Assembly: GCA_023393455.1 (NCBI GenBank)
Contig: JAEWLJ010000013.1
Coordinates: 62,001-126,000, forward strand
Direction: 5' to 3'
Source of the DNA: Methanobacteriota archaeon
GTDB lineage: Archaea > Halobacteriota > Methanomicrobia > Methanomicrobiales > Methanoculleaceae
Length of the DNA stretch: 64,000 bases
Made by a program: the position numbers and the translations under genes. The notes under the pieces are model-generated. The model did not search any database. It saw only the letters and a list, made by a program, of their open reading frames with translations, and had not been told where the DNA came from. How positions within the stretch are numbered: the first letter of the stretch is position 1; every line of letters starts with the position of its first letter. Shown one piece after another: positions 52,059 to 60,505 of this stretch.

Positions 52059-52217
52059 TTACGCCTTCCGAAACATGTTCTTCCCCGCACCGCACCGGGA
52101 GCATGCCCAGGTCTCGGGCAGGTCTCCAAACTCCGTGCGGGGTCCGATATTATTGCCGGGATCGCCGGCCCTCGGGTTGTAGACGTAGCCGCAGAGCCCG
52201 CACCGGTATGAATCCAT
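52059..52217 (-). CDS. Rubredoxin (first copy)
   Basis: A 52-residue rubredoxin, a one-iron electron carrier used by anaerobes for oxygen and peroxide defence. Iron ligands are C6-x2-C9 and C39-x2-C42, with the family YVYNPRAGDP and the LPETW block. ATG at 52217 follows AAGGAA by six bases; another ATG precedes it directly. The loop GNNIGPRTEFG differs from the second copy. Confidence 0.93.
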   Translation of the reverse strand: MDSYRCGLCGYVYNPRAGDPGNNIGPRTEFGDLPETWACSRCGAGKNMFRKA

Positions 52218-52285
52218 CATCTCTTCCTTCACCTCACCGCCCGACCGGAGCGTCGATCGGGGCACGGCACCCATGCGCCCCCTGA

Positions 52286-52301
52286 GTGATAAACGCTCCG
52301 G
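52286..52301 (-). promoter_or_regulatory. TATA box of the first rubredoxin gene
   Basis: On the minus strand CCGGAGCGTTTATCAC places a TATA-like TTTATC about 75 bases before the ATG. Nearly the same 16-base string precedes the second rubredoxin gene. Confidence 0.5.
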
Positions 52302-52403
52302 CCCGAGGGCCGGGGGGTGCAATTAACCCTGTTGGGGACGGATCGCTCTTCGAGGCGGGGATTTCCAGTTCAGGCGAGAGCATACGCTGACCGATGCAGA
52401 TCA

Positions 52404-52428
52404 CTAAAGAAAAGACCGGGGTCCGGTC
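52404..52428 (-). terminator. Hairpin-plus-U terminator after the second rubredoxin gene
   Basis: On the minus strand GACCGG-ACC-CCGGTC (52414-52428) is followed directly by TTTTCTTTAG. It lies 17 bases past the rubredoxin stop and looks like an intrinsic terminator. The rest of 52302-52403 shows nothing. Confidence 0.65.
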
Positions 52429-52444
52429 AGGGAACGACTCTCCC

Positions 52445-52603
52445 TTAGATCTTCTTGAAACGGCTCTTCGGCGCACCGCACCGGGGGCATTTCCAGGTCT
52501 CGGGCAGGTCTTCAAACGCCGTCCCAGCCTCAACACCATGGGCGGTATCCCCGAGAGCGGGGTTGTAGACGTAGCTGCACAGCATGCAGCGGTATGAATC
52601 CAT
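52445..52603 (-). CDS. Rubredoxin (second copy)
   Basis: A 52-residue rubredoxin, ligands C6-x2-C9 and C39-x2-C42, with MDSYRCMLCSYVYNPALGD and FEDLPETWKCPRCGAPKSRF. It is closer to the common rubredoxin pattern than its neighbour. It lies 228 bases upstream of the first copy on the same strand, with its own promoter and terminator. The pair looks like a tandem duplication. Confidence 0.94.
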   Translation of the reverse strand: MDSYRCMLCSYVYNPALGDTAHGVEAGTAFEDLPETWKCPRCGAPKSRFKKI

Positions 52604-52668
52604 TGCTTCTTCACCTCTTCGCCCACCGGCCGCGAGGGCGGCAGGACATACAATCATCGTTCCCGTGC

Positions 52669-52685
52669 AGAGATAAGCGCTCCGG
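52669..52685 (-). promoter_or_regulatory. TATA box of the second rubredoxin gene
   Basis: On the minus strand CCGGAGCGCTTATCTCT gives TATA-like CTTATC, matching the first copy at 13 of 16 or so positions. The site abuts the end of the HerA-like gene, so this rubredoxin is transcribed separately from it. Confidence 0.45.
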
Positions 52686-54305
52686 TCACGACCCCGGGAA
52701 GAGCAACTCTCTTCCCGTGCATCCGTCGAGGACGATCGAGCGTTCTCCCCGCTCTGAGGCGAACCGGATCAGGTAGACCGGGTAGTAGATCGTATCGAAC
52801 CCCACGATCTCGGCCGTGGGTTCGATCCCTTTGATGACCGTCCGGAGGGACGACTCCGTGGCCTTCGCCTCAAGAGACTCCTCGCGGAGGGGCTCCATCG
52901 GAAGGTCGCCTGACCCCGGACGGAGAGCAGAGAACGCAGGGACGTCTTCCGCGAGCAGGGGGACGTAGACCGTCGTGTCGCCGACCGTCTTCATCTCCGT
53001 GATGAGTTTCGCACCGGCAAGGCTCTTTATTGCCTTCTTCACCGCGGCCGGCGGAAGGTGGGTATCGGCCTCGATCTCGGTCTGGGTCGAGCCGCCGTTC
53101 GCGAGCCCGGCAACGACCCTCACCGCGGCCTCGTCGAGCCCCAGGAGCTCCGAGAATCCCGGCCGGACTTTCAGGCCGCGATCCATCTCGACGATGCACC
53201 CGGTAGGTCCGTCGATGAGAAACGACGCCGTCTTCGTCGCTCTCCGGAGAATTCCACCGATGTAGCGGATATCGATCCGGTGGAGCGGGCGGTAAACCCG
53301 CTCCCCGGAGACGATCCGCTCTTCCGGCTCAAGGATCAGGAACCGGCGCTTTCGTTTCCCTTTCGCGATATCGAGCGCTTCTTCGCGGATCAGCACCGGA
53401 ACAACAGCATTTGCCGGGCCTTGCAGCGCCTCCGTGCTTTCCCGGCGAGCCTCCTCGGGACCGCATGGTTTCGCATGGGCCGGCTCGGTGCGGCCCGGTT
53501 CCGCACGGGGAGCCTCGGCCGGCCGGACTGGTCGCGCAGGGACGAGCCGGGGCGTCAGCCCCCGGTGCTCGCAGAGCCGGTCGCGGAACCGCATCTTCAC
53601 CTTCTCGCGGGAGAGGCCGCCCATCACGAAGAACTCCCCCGGTTCGAGTTCGGCGAGTTCCGCGACCTCTTTACGGGACGAAAAGAAGAGGCCGACCGCT
53701 TTCAAGTCGTTCTCTATCGAGAGTTTCCCGATGATCTGGTTGTTGCACTGCGAGAGGACATTCTTCGTCACAAGCGACGGGCGCTGGGTCGCGACCAGCA
53801 TCCCGAGCCCGCGTTTGCGTCCCCGGCGGGATATCTCCTCGATCTTCTTGATGGACTCGCCGGACTGGGGGATGAACTTGTCCGCCTCCTCCACGATCAG
53901 CAGGAAGGGTTTCTTGAGCCCGCTCTCCAGATCGTAGAGGAGATCGGCGAGGAGAGTCACCTTCTCCTGCATAGCGGTCTCCGAGACGTCGAAGATCACC
54001 GCCGTCCGGGAGCAGATCGCGTTATGCATCAGTTCCCGGAGGTTCGCCCGCTCGATATCGATGTCGCAGTCGTCGCTGGAACCGATCCAGAGGAGGTGGA
54101 ACCGGTCCCTGAGCGAGGAGTACTCCCCTTCCGTATCGATGAGACAGAATCCCACCCGCGCCTGCAGGAGCTGCTCGCAGATGACCGCGATGCTCCAGCT
54201 CTTCCCGGCACCGGACTGCGCGATGATGCAGGTTCTTCCCGTAACCAGTTCCTGGGCGTCGACGGCGACGTCGCGGTCGCCGTCCTTCCCGATGACGATC
54301 TCCAT
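52686..54305 (-). CDS. HerA-like / DUF87 ATPase with C-terminal winged helix
   Basis: A 539-residue protein. The N-terminal 260 residues are a FtsK/HerA-type ATPase with Walker A QSGAGKS (30-36), Walker B FLLIVEEADKF near 138, and SRRGRKRGLGMLVATQRPSLV as the sensor block. A Pro/Ala/Glu linker follows (about 270-310). A C-terminal part holds a winged-helix-like domain (STQTEIEADTHLPPAAVKKAIKSL). HerA-like proteins pump or unwind DNA, often with NurA; no nurA is adjacent. Role uncertain. Confidence 0.82.
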   Translation of the reverse strand: MEIVIGKDGDRDVAVDAQELVTGRTCIIAQSGAGKSWSIAVICEQLLQARVGFCLIDTEGEYSSLRDRFHLLWIGSSDDCDIDIERANLRELMHNAICSRTAVIFDVSETAMQEKVTLLADLLYDLESGLKKPFLLIVEEADKFIPQSGESIKKIEEISRRGRKRGLGMLVATQRPSLVTKNVLSQCNNQIIGKLSIENDLKAVGLFFSSRKEVAELAELEPGEFFVMGGLSREKVKMRFRDRLCEHRGLTPRLVPARPVRPAEAPRAEPGRTEPAHAKPCGPEEARRESTEALQGPANAVVPVLIREEALDIAKGKRKRRFLILEPEERIVSGERVYRPLHRIDIRYIGGILRRATKTASFLIDGPTGCIVEMDRGLKVRPGFSELLGLDEAAVRVVAGLANGGSTQTEIEADTHLPPAAVKKAIKSLAGAKLITEMKTVGDTTVYVPLLAEDVPAFSALRPGSGDLPMEPLREESLEAKATESSLRTVIKGIEPTAEIVGFDTIYYPVYLIRFASERGERSIVLDGCTGRELLFPGS

Positions 54306-54391
54306 CTCTTCAAGAAGAAGACAGGACGGCGGGAGGTTTAACGCTTCCTTTTCGATTCAGGAGGATTGTCTGGAGGATTCGACGTTCCTCA

Positions 54392-55789
54392 TCATCGTTT
54401 GTTCCTGCGGAGCGAGAGAACAACCCCGAAGACCGAAAGGACCGCGAGTGCGAGGAAGATCAGCCGCAGGCTCAGCAGAAAGTCCGGGAATGTCGCCGGG
54501 GTGACGACGGTCGACCCCATGACGACCGCAAAGACCACAAGGACCGCTCCCATGCTGAGCATCATCCCGAGCGACCGCATCATCGCTGTCATCGCGGATG
54601 CGCACCCGTAATCCTGCTTCGTGACGGAGCCCATGATGGCGGTGGTGTTCGGGGACGAGAAGAGCCCGACCCCCACGCCCAGCAGGACCAGGAGGGCGAC
54701 GATCGCGGCGATCGGCATCGTCGGAGAGAGGAAGAAGAAGCCGAAGAGGGCCGCGCCCGAGAGCGCCATCCCCACCGAGGCGACGAGCCCGGGCTGTATC
54801 CGGTCGGCGAGGCGGCCGGAGACCGGGGCGACGAAGACCATGATCACCGGTTGGACCAGGAGCAGGGTGCCCGCGGCGATGGGTTCGTAGCCCCGGACGT
54901 ACTGGAGGTAGAGGGAGAGGAGGAACCCGACCGCATACGTGGCGCTGTAGTTGATCAGGGCGGCCCCGTTCGAGGCGGCAAAGACCCGGTTCGACGTGAG
55001 GAGCGGAACCGGGAGGATGGGACAGGGCTGCTGCTGCTCCACCCGGATCAGGATCACCCCGAGCAGGACGACCGCCACGAGGAGCGCCACGCCGGTCGGG
55101 GTGGTCGCCCAGGCCAGGCCCAGGAAGAGGCAGAGGATCAGGACGGAAGAGATGATTGCCCCAGGGGTGTCGAAGCGCTCGTCGCGTTTGTCGTTCAGGA
55201 ACGCCGGGTACTTCCCGGCGTAGAGGAGGGACGGGACGGCGAGGAGCATGGTCAGGACGAAGATGCTCCGCCAGCCGAAGAACTGGGTCAGGGCGCCCCC
55301 GAGGAACGGCCCGAGCGAGAGCCCGGCGTAGACGGCGGTGACGTTCAGCCCGATGGCGGTGCCCCGTTCGCCAGGAGGATAAAGATGGGTGATCAGGGCC
55401 ACGCTGTTTGCGTAGATCATGGCGCCGCCGATCCCCTGCAGGAACCGGAAGGCGAGGAGCAGCTCGAACGTGGGCGTGAAGATGGTGAGGATGGAGCCGG
55501 CGGTGAAGACGACGACCCCGAGCAGGAAGATAGTGACTTTCCCCCGGGTGTCGCCGAGCCTCCCCGCCGGGAGGAGGAAGATGACCGACGAGAGGAGATA
55601 GGCACTGGCGACCCAGGCGAGCATGGTGGCGTCGGCGGAGAACTCAGCCCCGATGGCAGGCAGGGCGAGGTTGATCGCGGAGCCCGTGAACGGGTTGAGG
55701 AACGTGACGGCGGTGATGAGGACCAGGATGAACCTTCGCGAATACTGCCTGTTTTCTTTCTGCTCCACGGTATCGTGCCCCTGAACCAT
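54392..55789 (-). CDS. MFS multidrug-type transporter (DHA2/EmrB-like)
   Basis: A 465-residue major facilitator with 14 predicted helices, the DHA2 drug:H+ antiporter pattern. Loop 2-3 reads PAGRLGDTRGKVTIF and helix 5 carries LGPFLGGALTQFFGWRSIF (motif C region). ATG at 55789 is chosen because CTTATAAAG sits 22-30 bases upstream, giving a nearly leaderless transcript. Longer in-frame starts would precede that box. Substrate unknown. Confidence 0.88.
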   Translation of the reverse strand: MVQGHDTVEQKENRQYSRRFILVLITAVTFLNPFTGSAINLALPAIGAEFSADATMLAWVASAYLLSSVIFLLPAGRLGDTRGKVTIFLLGVVVFTAGSILTIFTPTFELLLAFRFLQGIGGAMIYANSVALITHLYPPGERGTAIGLNVTAVYAGLSLGPFLGGALTQFFGWRSIFVLTMLLAVPSLLYAGKYPAFLNDKRDERFDTPGAIISSVLILCLFLGLAWATTPTGVALLVAVVLLGVILIRVEQQQPCPILPVPLLTSNRVFAASNGAALINYSATYAVGFLLSLYLQYVRGYEPIAAGTLLLVQPVIMVFVAPVSGRLADRIQPGLVASVGMALSGAALFGFFFLSPTMPIAAIVALLVLLGVGVGLFSSPNTTAIMGSVTKQDYGCASAMTAMMRSLGMMLSMGAVLVVFAVVMGSTVVTPATFPDFLLSLRLIFLALAVLSVFGVVLSLRRNKR

Positions 55790-55810
55790 CCCGACTCCGT
55801 CCCGGGTATG

Positions 55811-55819
55811 CTTTATAAG
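55811..55819 (-). promoter_or_regulatory. TATA box of the DHA2 transporter gene
   Basis: On the minus strand the site reads CTTATAAAG, centred about 26 bases before the ATG at 55789, the standard archaeal spacing for a leaderless gene. The rest of 55820-55987 shows no gene. Confidence 0.6.
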
Positions 55820-55987
55820 GGTATACGCTCCTCGCGCAGATAAGAACACTGCCGCTACCCGCGACTGTTTAACTCCGTTCGGCACCGGAGAGGATACGCC
55901 CGATCCTCGCCCGGATCATGCCGTATGCCGCGGTTATATCCTTCGGGATGCACCGCTCCCGGAACGCGGCGAGGCCCGGAGAGATCA

Positions 55988-56359
55988 TCACGCAACTCTG
56001 CGGTTCGAGATCGCCCATGCTTTCAACGCCCCGCCGATCGCCCCACCGATGGCGCCGAGAAGGCCGAAGTAGAGGGCGAGGGCGAAGAGGAGGACGGCTA
56101 TCCCGATGCCGAGGAGGGTGCCGAGAGGGCCGAGGACCGCTGTCCCTCCGACGACGGCGACGACCGAGAAGATAGCGGCGACGACGAGCCCGCCGATAAG
56201 TCCCCCGAGCGCGCCCCGGACCGCCCCTGGAGGCCCGAGATAGCCGCCTATGGCCCCTCCGAGGATCGGCCCCCCTACCGGAAAGAACGGGCTGATGAAG
56301 AGCATGAATACGATGCCTATAAGCGGAGAAAGCCAGTAGGGACTGTCCTCTTTCGCCAA
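55988..56359 (-). CDS. DUF5518 family membrane protein
   Basis: A 123-residue Gly/Ala-rich membrane protein with about four helices (PLIGIVFMLFISPFFPVGGPILGGAIGGYLGPP, then GALGGLIGGLVVAAIF). It matches the archaeal DUF5518 family by pattern. It is a paralog of the next gene upstream. Function unknown. Confidence 0.75.
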   Translation of the reverse strand: MAKEDSPYWLSPLIGIVFMLFISPFFPVGGPILGGAIGGYLGPPGAVRGALGGLIGGLVVAAIFSVVAVVGGTAVLGPLGTLLGIGIAVLLFALALYFGLLGAIGGAIGGALKAWAISNRRVA

Positions 56360-56420
56360 CCTCGCCTCCGAGACGAGAAGAAGCCGGGAAGAGTGATCCT
56401 CCCCGGTGTTCGACCTCCAG

Positions 56421-56759
56421 TTACCGCCGGATCGCCCCGGCGATGACGCCGCCGATCAGGGAGAGAAGGCCCTGGTAGACGAACGCCGCCACGATGATGA
56501 CGAGCGACGTCCCGAGGCCCGTGATGAAACCGAACGCCCCGAGGAGAACCGTGCCGCCGACGATGAGCAGCACCGCGACGACGATGGCACCGAGGATGCC
56601 GGCAAACAGCCCGGCCTTTGCACCGTTTCCGATCCCGCCCCGGACCATCCACCCGGCGACGAACCCGCCGACGAGCGGGCCGATGACCGGCAGCAGGAAG
56701 CCGAGAACAAGCCCCACGAGCCATCCGACGATGACGCCGGTCCAGAAGTTATCCGCCAT
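56421..56759 (-). CDS. DUF5518 family membrane protein
   Basis: A 112-residue paralog with the same layout: VGWLVGLVLGFLLPVIGPLVGGFVAGWMVRGG, AGLFAGILGAIVVAVLLIVGG, then a last amphipathic helix SLIGGVIAGAIRR. It lies 61 bases upstream of the other copy and is probably cotranscribed with it. Such tandem copies are common in Methanomicrobiales (recall, not checked). Confidence 0.77.
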   Translation of the reverse strand: MADNFWTGVIVGWLVGLVLGFLLPVIGPLVGGFVAGWMVRGGIGNGAKAGLFAGILGAIVVAVLLIVGGTVLLGAFGFITGLGTSLVIIVAAFVYQGLLSLIGGVIAGAIRR

Positions 56760-56821
56760 ATTTATCCATCACCGCCGGGGATTCGGAGACGTAGTATATA
56801 TGAGTTGGGGTTGGGGGCCGG

Positions 56822-57760
56822 TCACGGCCGGATCCGGGTTCCCGCCCGTCCCGAAAGCGCCCGGAAAGCACCCTCGAGCGGCGCAATGGTCGCCCGCTCC
56901 CCGCCGGCTTCGAGGAACTTGAGAGCCGCCTTGATCTTCGGCCCCATCGTCCCGGGAGGAAAATGCCCCGCCGCGAGGTGATCCCGCGCTTCGCTGGCCG
57001 TCATCTCGTCGATCTCCTGCTGGTCCGGCAACCCGTAGTTCAGGGCCACACGCTCGACATCGGTCAGGATCAGGAGGTCATTGGCACCGACGAGCCGGGC
57101 AAGGAGGGCTGCGGTGAGATCCTTGTCCACGACCGCCTCGACGCCCCTGAGGGCGCCTTTGCCGTCCGCGACCACCGGAACCCCTCCCCCGCCTGCGGCG
57201 ATCACGATCGTCCCGGTGGAGAAGAGGCGGGCGATCGCCCGCTCCTCCACGAGGGCAACCGGGCGCGGGGAGGGGACAACCCTCCGGTAGCCCCGCCCCG
57301 GTATCTCGACCATTCGCCAGCCCTTCTCCTCCTGGAGCATCTTCGCCTGCGCCGGGGCGTAGAACGGGCCGATGGGTTTTTCAGGGTTCGTAAACGCCGG
57401 ATCGTCGCCGTCGACCCGGGTCTGGGTGAGCACCGTCGCGACCGGGCGGTCGATCCCGGCCTCCCGGAGCGCCTCCCCGAGCGACTGCTGGAGCATGTAG
57501 CCGATCATCCCCTGGCTCTCCGCCCCACAGATGTCGAGCGGCATCGGCGGGAGGGTCTCCTTCGCGAGCTCGTTCTTGAGGAGGATGTCCCCCACCTGCG
57601 GCCCGTTCCCGTGGGTGACGGCAACGGCGCAGCCTTCGCCTGCGATCATTGCGATCTGCCGCGATGCCTTCTGCACGTTCGCGAGCTGCTGCTCGGCCGT
57701 CCCCGCCTCCCGGTGCTGCAGGATGGCATTGCCGCCGAGCGCGATCACAACTGCCCTCAT
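56822..57760 (-). CDS. arcC: Carbamate kinase
   Basis: A 312-residue enzyme making ATP from carbamoyl phosphate and ADP. It has VIALGGNAILQ at the start, VTHGNGPQVGDILLKNE near 50, VIAAGGGGVPVV in the middle and GHFPPGTMGPKIKAALKFLE near the C-terminus. It is the last step of the arginine deiminase pathway. It follows arcA by four bases. Confidence 0.95.
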   Translation of the reverse strand: MRAVVIALGGNAILQHREAGTAEQQLANVQKASRQIAMIAGEGCAVAVTHGNGPQVGDILLKNELAKETLPPMPLDICGAESQGMIGYMLQQSLGEALREAGIDRPVATVLTQTRVDGDDPAFTNPEKPIGPFYAPAQAKMLQEEKGWRMVEIPGRGYRRVVPSPRPVALVEERAIARLFSTGTIVIAAGGGGVPVVADGKGALRGVEAVVDKDLTAALLARLVGANDLLILTDVERVALNYGLPDQQEIDEMTASEARDHLAAGHFPPGTMGPKIKAALKFLEAGGERATIAPLEGAFRALSGRAGTRIRP

Positions 57761-57764
57761 CGCA

Positions 57765-59063
57765 TCACCCCCGCTCCAGTGCGCAGGTCATACAGTGGGG
57801 GCCGCCGTAGCCCCCCGTCAAGTTCTCGAGGTGCAACGAGCAGACCTCGATGCCGTGCCGGGAGAACTCCGGCTTCTTCGGGAAGATGCACCCTTCGCTT
57901 TGTATCCGTCGGTAATCCTCCTCTGCGTGATGTAACAGCCGCCCGTAGCGCTCCGGGTCGCGGGCGGCCTTCCGCTTGAGGTTCAGAAGCACCGTCCGCA
58001 TCACCTCTTCCCCCTCCACCGCGAGGATGGTCCCGTCCCGGACACAGAGGACGTTCGCGGCGTAGGAGAGCTGCTCCAGGATCGAGAGATCGATCACGGA
58101 GAACCCCTTCGATCGGATGTAGTCATAGAGGGACGTCGTCTCGCCGGACGGCTCGTAACCCTCGTCCGACCGGCAGTAGACCTCGAGACGCGCCCTCCGC
58201 AGGAGCAGCTCCGAGCCGAGCACCACCCCGCTTCCCGCGACGTTGAAGTAGGTGTCGAGGTGCATATCGACCATCGGGTCGGGTCGGTCACCCGGGATGA
58301 GCGGGTGACCCGGCTGGAAAACGATCCCGATCTCGTCGAACCCCGGGTCGAACCCGAAGAACTGCGATACCCCGTCACGGTTCGTCCGATCCCCGGTGCC
58401 GACGAGGGCGAACTCCCCCATCGGCATGAAGTCGCCGCCCTCGAACGTCCCCGGCTCCTCGATCGTCCCGATGATCGGGATGCCGAGGATATCCCAGAGG
58501 AACCGGGTGATCCCGGGCTCCCGGGCCCGCTGCTCTTTTGCTGGCCGGCCGAGGACGAGGCCGCGGGCGGTCGCCGCCTGCTGATCGCGCATGAAGTAGA
58601 GGTTTGCAAGCGGACTCTGTCCGAGGATACGGACGTCCACCCCGTCGCCGACACCCCTCCCGCCCACGTCGATGATCGGATTCAGGAGCAGGAGGGTGAA
58701 GAAGTGGAGCGAGTCCAGGGAATCGGCGTTCTGCTCCATACTCCGCCGGGCTTCCGCCACTTCTTTCCCGCTGCCCCGGACGGTGACGGTCTCGTGCGCC
58801 CGATCGACGAGCCGCCGGCGCACCGCCGGGTCGTGATCGGCGGTATCGAGAACCGTCTCCTTGAGACGCAGCACCCGAACCCCGAACTCCTCCCCGAGCA
58901 CGCGCTGGAGCGAGTCGTGCTCGCGCCGTGCCTCGTAGCGACTGAACGCCCGCTCGTAGAGCGCCGCATGCGGCTCAAGCAGCCCGAAGAACATCTCGAT
59001 CCCCGGGCGGTGAACGGCCACCGTCCGGAGACGGTCCCATTCCGCCCGCACCCCCGCCGCCAT
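57765..59063 (-). CDS. arcA: Arginine deiminase
   Basis: A 432-residue enzyme hydrolysing arginine to citrulline and ammonia. The catalytic Cys is C424 in GGPHCMTCALERG, eight residues from the end. EGGDFMPMG and the HLDTYFNV block hold the substrate-binding Asp/Glu/His. The usual FTRDP motif reads FMRDQQA, a modest change. ATG at 59063 follows GAGGTGA. An ornithine carbamoyltransferase is not in this operon; the anabolic one elsewhere could supply it. Confidence 0.93.
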   Translation of the reverse strand: MAAGVRAEWDRLRTVAVHRPGIEMFFGLLEPHAALYERAFSRYEARREHDSLQRVLGEEFGVRVLRLKETVLDTADHDPAVRRRLVDRAHETVTVRGSGKEVAEARRSMEQNADSLDSLHFFTLLLLNPIIDVGGRGVGDGVDVRILGQSPLANLYFMRDQQAATARGLVLGRPAKEQRAREPGITRFLWDILGIPIIGTIEEPGTFEGGDFMPMGEFALVGTGDRTNRDGVSQFFGFDPGFDEIGIVFQPGHPLIPGDRPDPMVDMHLDTYFNVAGSGVVLGSELLLRRARLEVYCRSDEGYEPSGETTSLYDYIRSKGFSVIDLSILEQLSYAANVLCVRDGTILAVEGEEVMRTVLLNLKRKAARDPERYGRLLHHAEEDYRRIQSEGCIFPKKPEFSRHGIEVCSLHLENLTGGYGGPHCMTCALERG

Positions 59064-59068
59064 CCGGT

Positions 59069-59233
59069 TCACCTCTCGTTCCGGGGACCGGCGAAGAAGT
59101 ATGCGATCATCACTCCGACCGCCGTCGCTACCGCGAATACCCAGTTCACCCGGCCGCCGAGGGTGAAACTGATTCCCGCAAAGATGATGAACGCTAAGAT
59201 GCCGTAGAGAAGGAGTTTTACGTATCGCTGCAT
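59069..59233 (-). CDS. Small membrane protein in the arginine deiminase operon
   Basis: A 54-residue protein with two predicted helices (LLLYGILAFIIFAGISFTL and WVFAVATAVGVMIAYFF) and a charged end. It starts at ATG 59233 and stops five bases before arcA, so it is the operon's first gene. Family not recognised. Too small to be the arginine/ornithine antiporter alone. A TATA-like GGTTTATCC near 59262 is a candidate promoter. Confidence 0.65.
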   Translation of the reverse strand: MQRYVKLLLYGILAFIIFAGISFTLGGRVNWVFAVATAVGVMIAYFFAGPRNER

Positions 59234-59442
59234 TAGAGGAAATTTTTCTCCCGGAGAGAGGATAAACCTGTCGTAAGCCGGAGTTTGAATCCGGGATCCG
59301 GAAAACAAGGAAGGAGACAGGATTTTTGACGTTGGGAGCGTCTGCGTCCCGCCGGCAGGAGAACCAGACCAAAACAATTATCATTCGGTGAAACGATCCC
59401 ACACTTGAACCAGTGCTTTATCCAGCGCACGGAGGTGTCTCC

Positions 59443-59643
59443 ATGAGGATCAGACCGTATAAACCCCCCATCTCGACGACCGCGAAACCATTTCGGGTAG
59501 TGCGGCGACTGCACCGCAATCCGACCTACACCCCGTTCAGGATCGGCCCGGTGGCGAACGCCGTCGTCCTCGCGGCCCTCTCGGCAACGTCCTCCATGTC
59601 GGGGCTGACTCTTGGGGCCTGTATGCGTCTCATGGGGCTGTGA
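59443..59643 (+). CDS. Possible small protein
   Basis: A 66-residue reading frame with a basic, Pro-rich N-terminus (MRIRPYKPPISTTAKPFRVVRR) and a hydrophobic C-terminal half (ANAVVLAALSATSSMSGLTLG). The strongest support is GGAGGTG (59431-59437) five bases before the ATG. No family is recognised and it may be spurious. Confidence 0.35.
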   Translation: MRIRPYKPPISTTAKPFRVVRRLHRNPTYTPFRIGPVANAVVLAALSATSSMSGLTLGACMRLMGL

Positions 59644-59676
59644 GAACTCATCGCCAACGCTTTTTTGTTGAGTCCG

Positions 59677-60156
59677 TCACAGCCGGAGGAAGTCCATCAC
59701 CCCGAACCCGAACCGGACCATCCCCGTCCGCAGCGTGCCGACGGGGTTGTTCCCCTCGGCCGTGGCCGTGCCGTGTCGCATCGCCGCACGGAAGGTCTCG
59801 AGCGGCCTCTCAGAGACCATGACCTCCTCCACCGTCGCGGCGTCGGCGGTCACCGTGACGATCGGGTCCGGGCAGCCCTTCGCGTCGAACTGGACGACCT
59901 TTCTGTCGTGAAACGTGATCCCGATGACCAGCACGCCGTCGGGGGACGTGACGTAGAGATTGACCTCCTCGTTCGCAAACGGCCCGGTCGCCCAGCCCGG
60001 CAGCCGGTCGGCGTACTCGTTGTAGGTCAGGGTATACTCCCGCATCGCAAAGAAGAGTTTCACCTCCGCCGGGGTCAGGTCGGCGTTCTCGACAACGAGT
60101 GCCCCCGCAGGCGCGGTGAGAACCAGCGCCGCGAGGAGGAGGGCGAGGAACCGCAT
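59677..60156 (-). CDS. Secreted protein, SCP2-like C-terminal region
   Basis: A 159-residue protein with a clear signal peptide (MRFLALLLAALVLTAPAGA). The mature part has the run PDPIVTVTADAATVEEVMVSERPLETFRAAMRHG, which resembles the lipid-binding SCP2 fold by pattern. Near the end GMVRFGFGVMDFLRL fits the same fold. ATG at 60156 is the natural start before the signal. Function unknown. Confidence 0.62.
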   Translation of the reverse strand: MRFLALLLAALVLTAPAGALVVENADLTPAEVKLFFAMREYTLTYNEYADRLPGWATGPFANEEVNLYVTSPDGVLVIGITFHDRKVVQFDAKGCPDPIVTVTADAATVEEVMVSERPLETFRAAMRHGTATAEGNNPVGTLRTGMVRFGFGVMDFLRL

Positions 60157-60505
60157 GGGGCGCGGGGTCACCGAGATCCCTCCGCCCGCTCTCCGCGCTC
60201 CGGTGCGCCGGCCCCCAGAGCGATGCTCTGCGTGGAGCAAGCCCGCTCACCGCTTCTCCGGGTCAGCAAACTGCTGCCGAACATGCTATTCCCGAGAAGG
60301 GGATGGCCGATTCTGGTATTTCAGGATATCCATATGATCCGGCTGCCGAGAGGGTGCCCGGGTGCATTAGCCGCCCCGACCGAGACCCCGAAGAGATCGC
60401 AGGCAGGGGCCCGGGTTCACGCGCGGGCTGTTGCAGCGGGGAGGGAAAAGGAGATATGACGGCACCGTATATGAGGTTCAAAAGCGCGGAGACGGACGGT
60501 AACCG
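60157..60505. other. Intergenic region upstream of the ABC exporter
   Basis: About 350 bases with no believable gene. A TATA-like GTATATGA at about 60467-60474 lies 30-35 bases before the ABC gene ATG. No other structure was noted. Confidence 0.4.
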
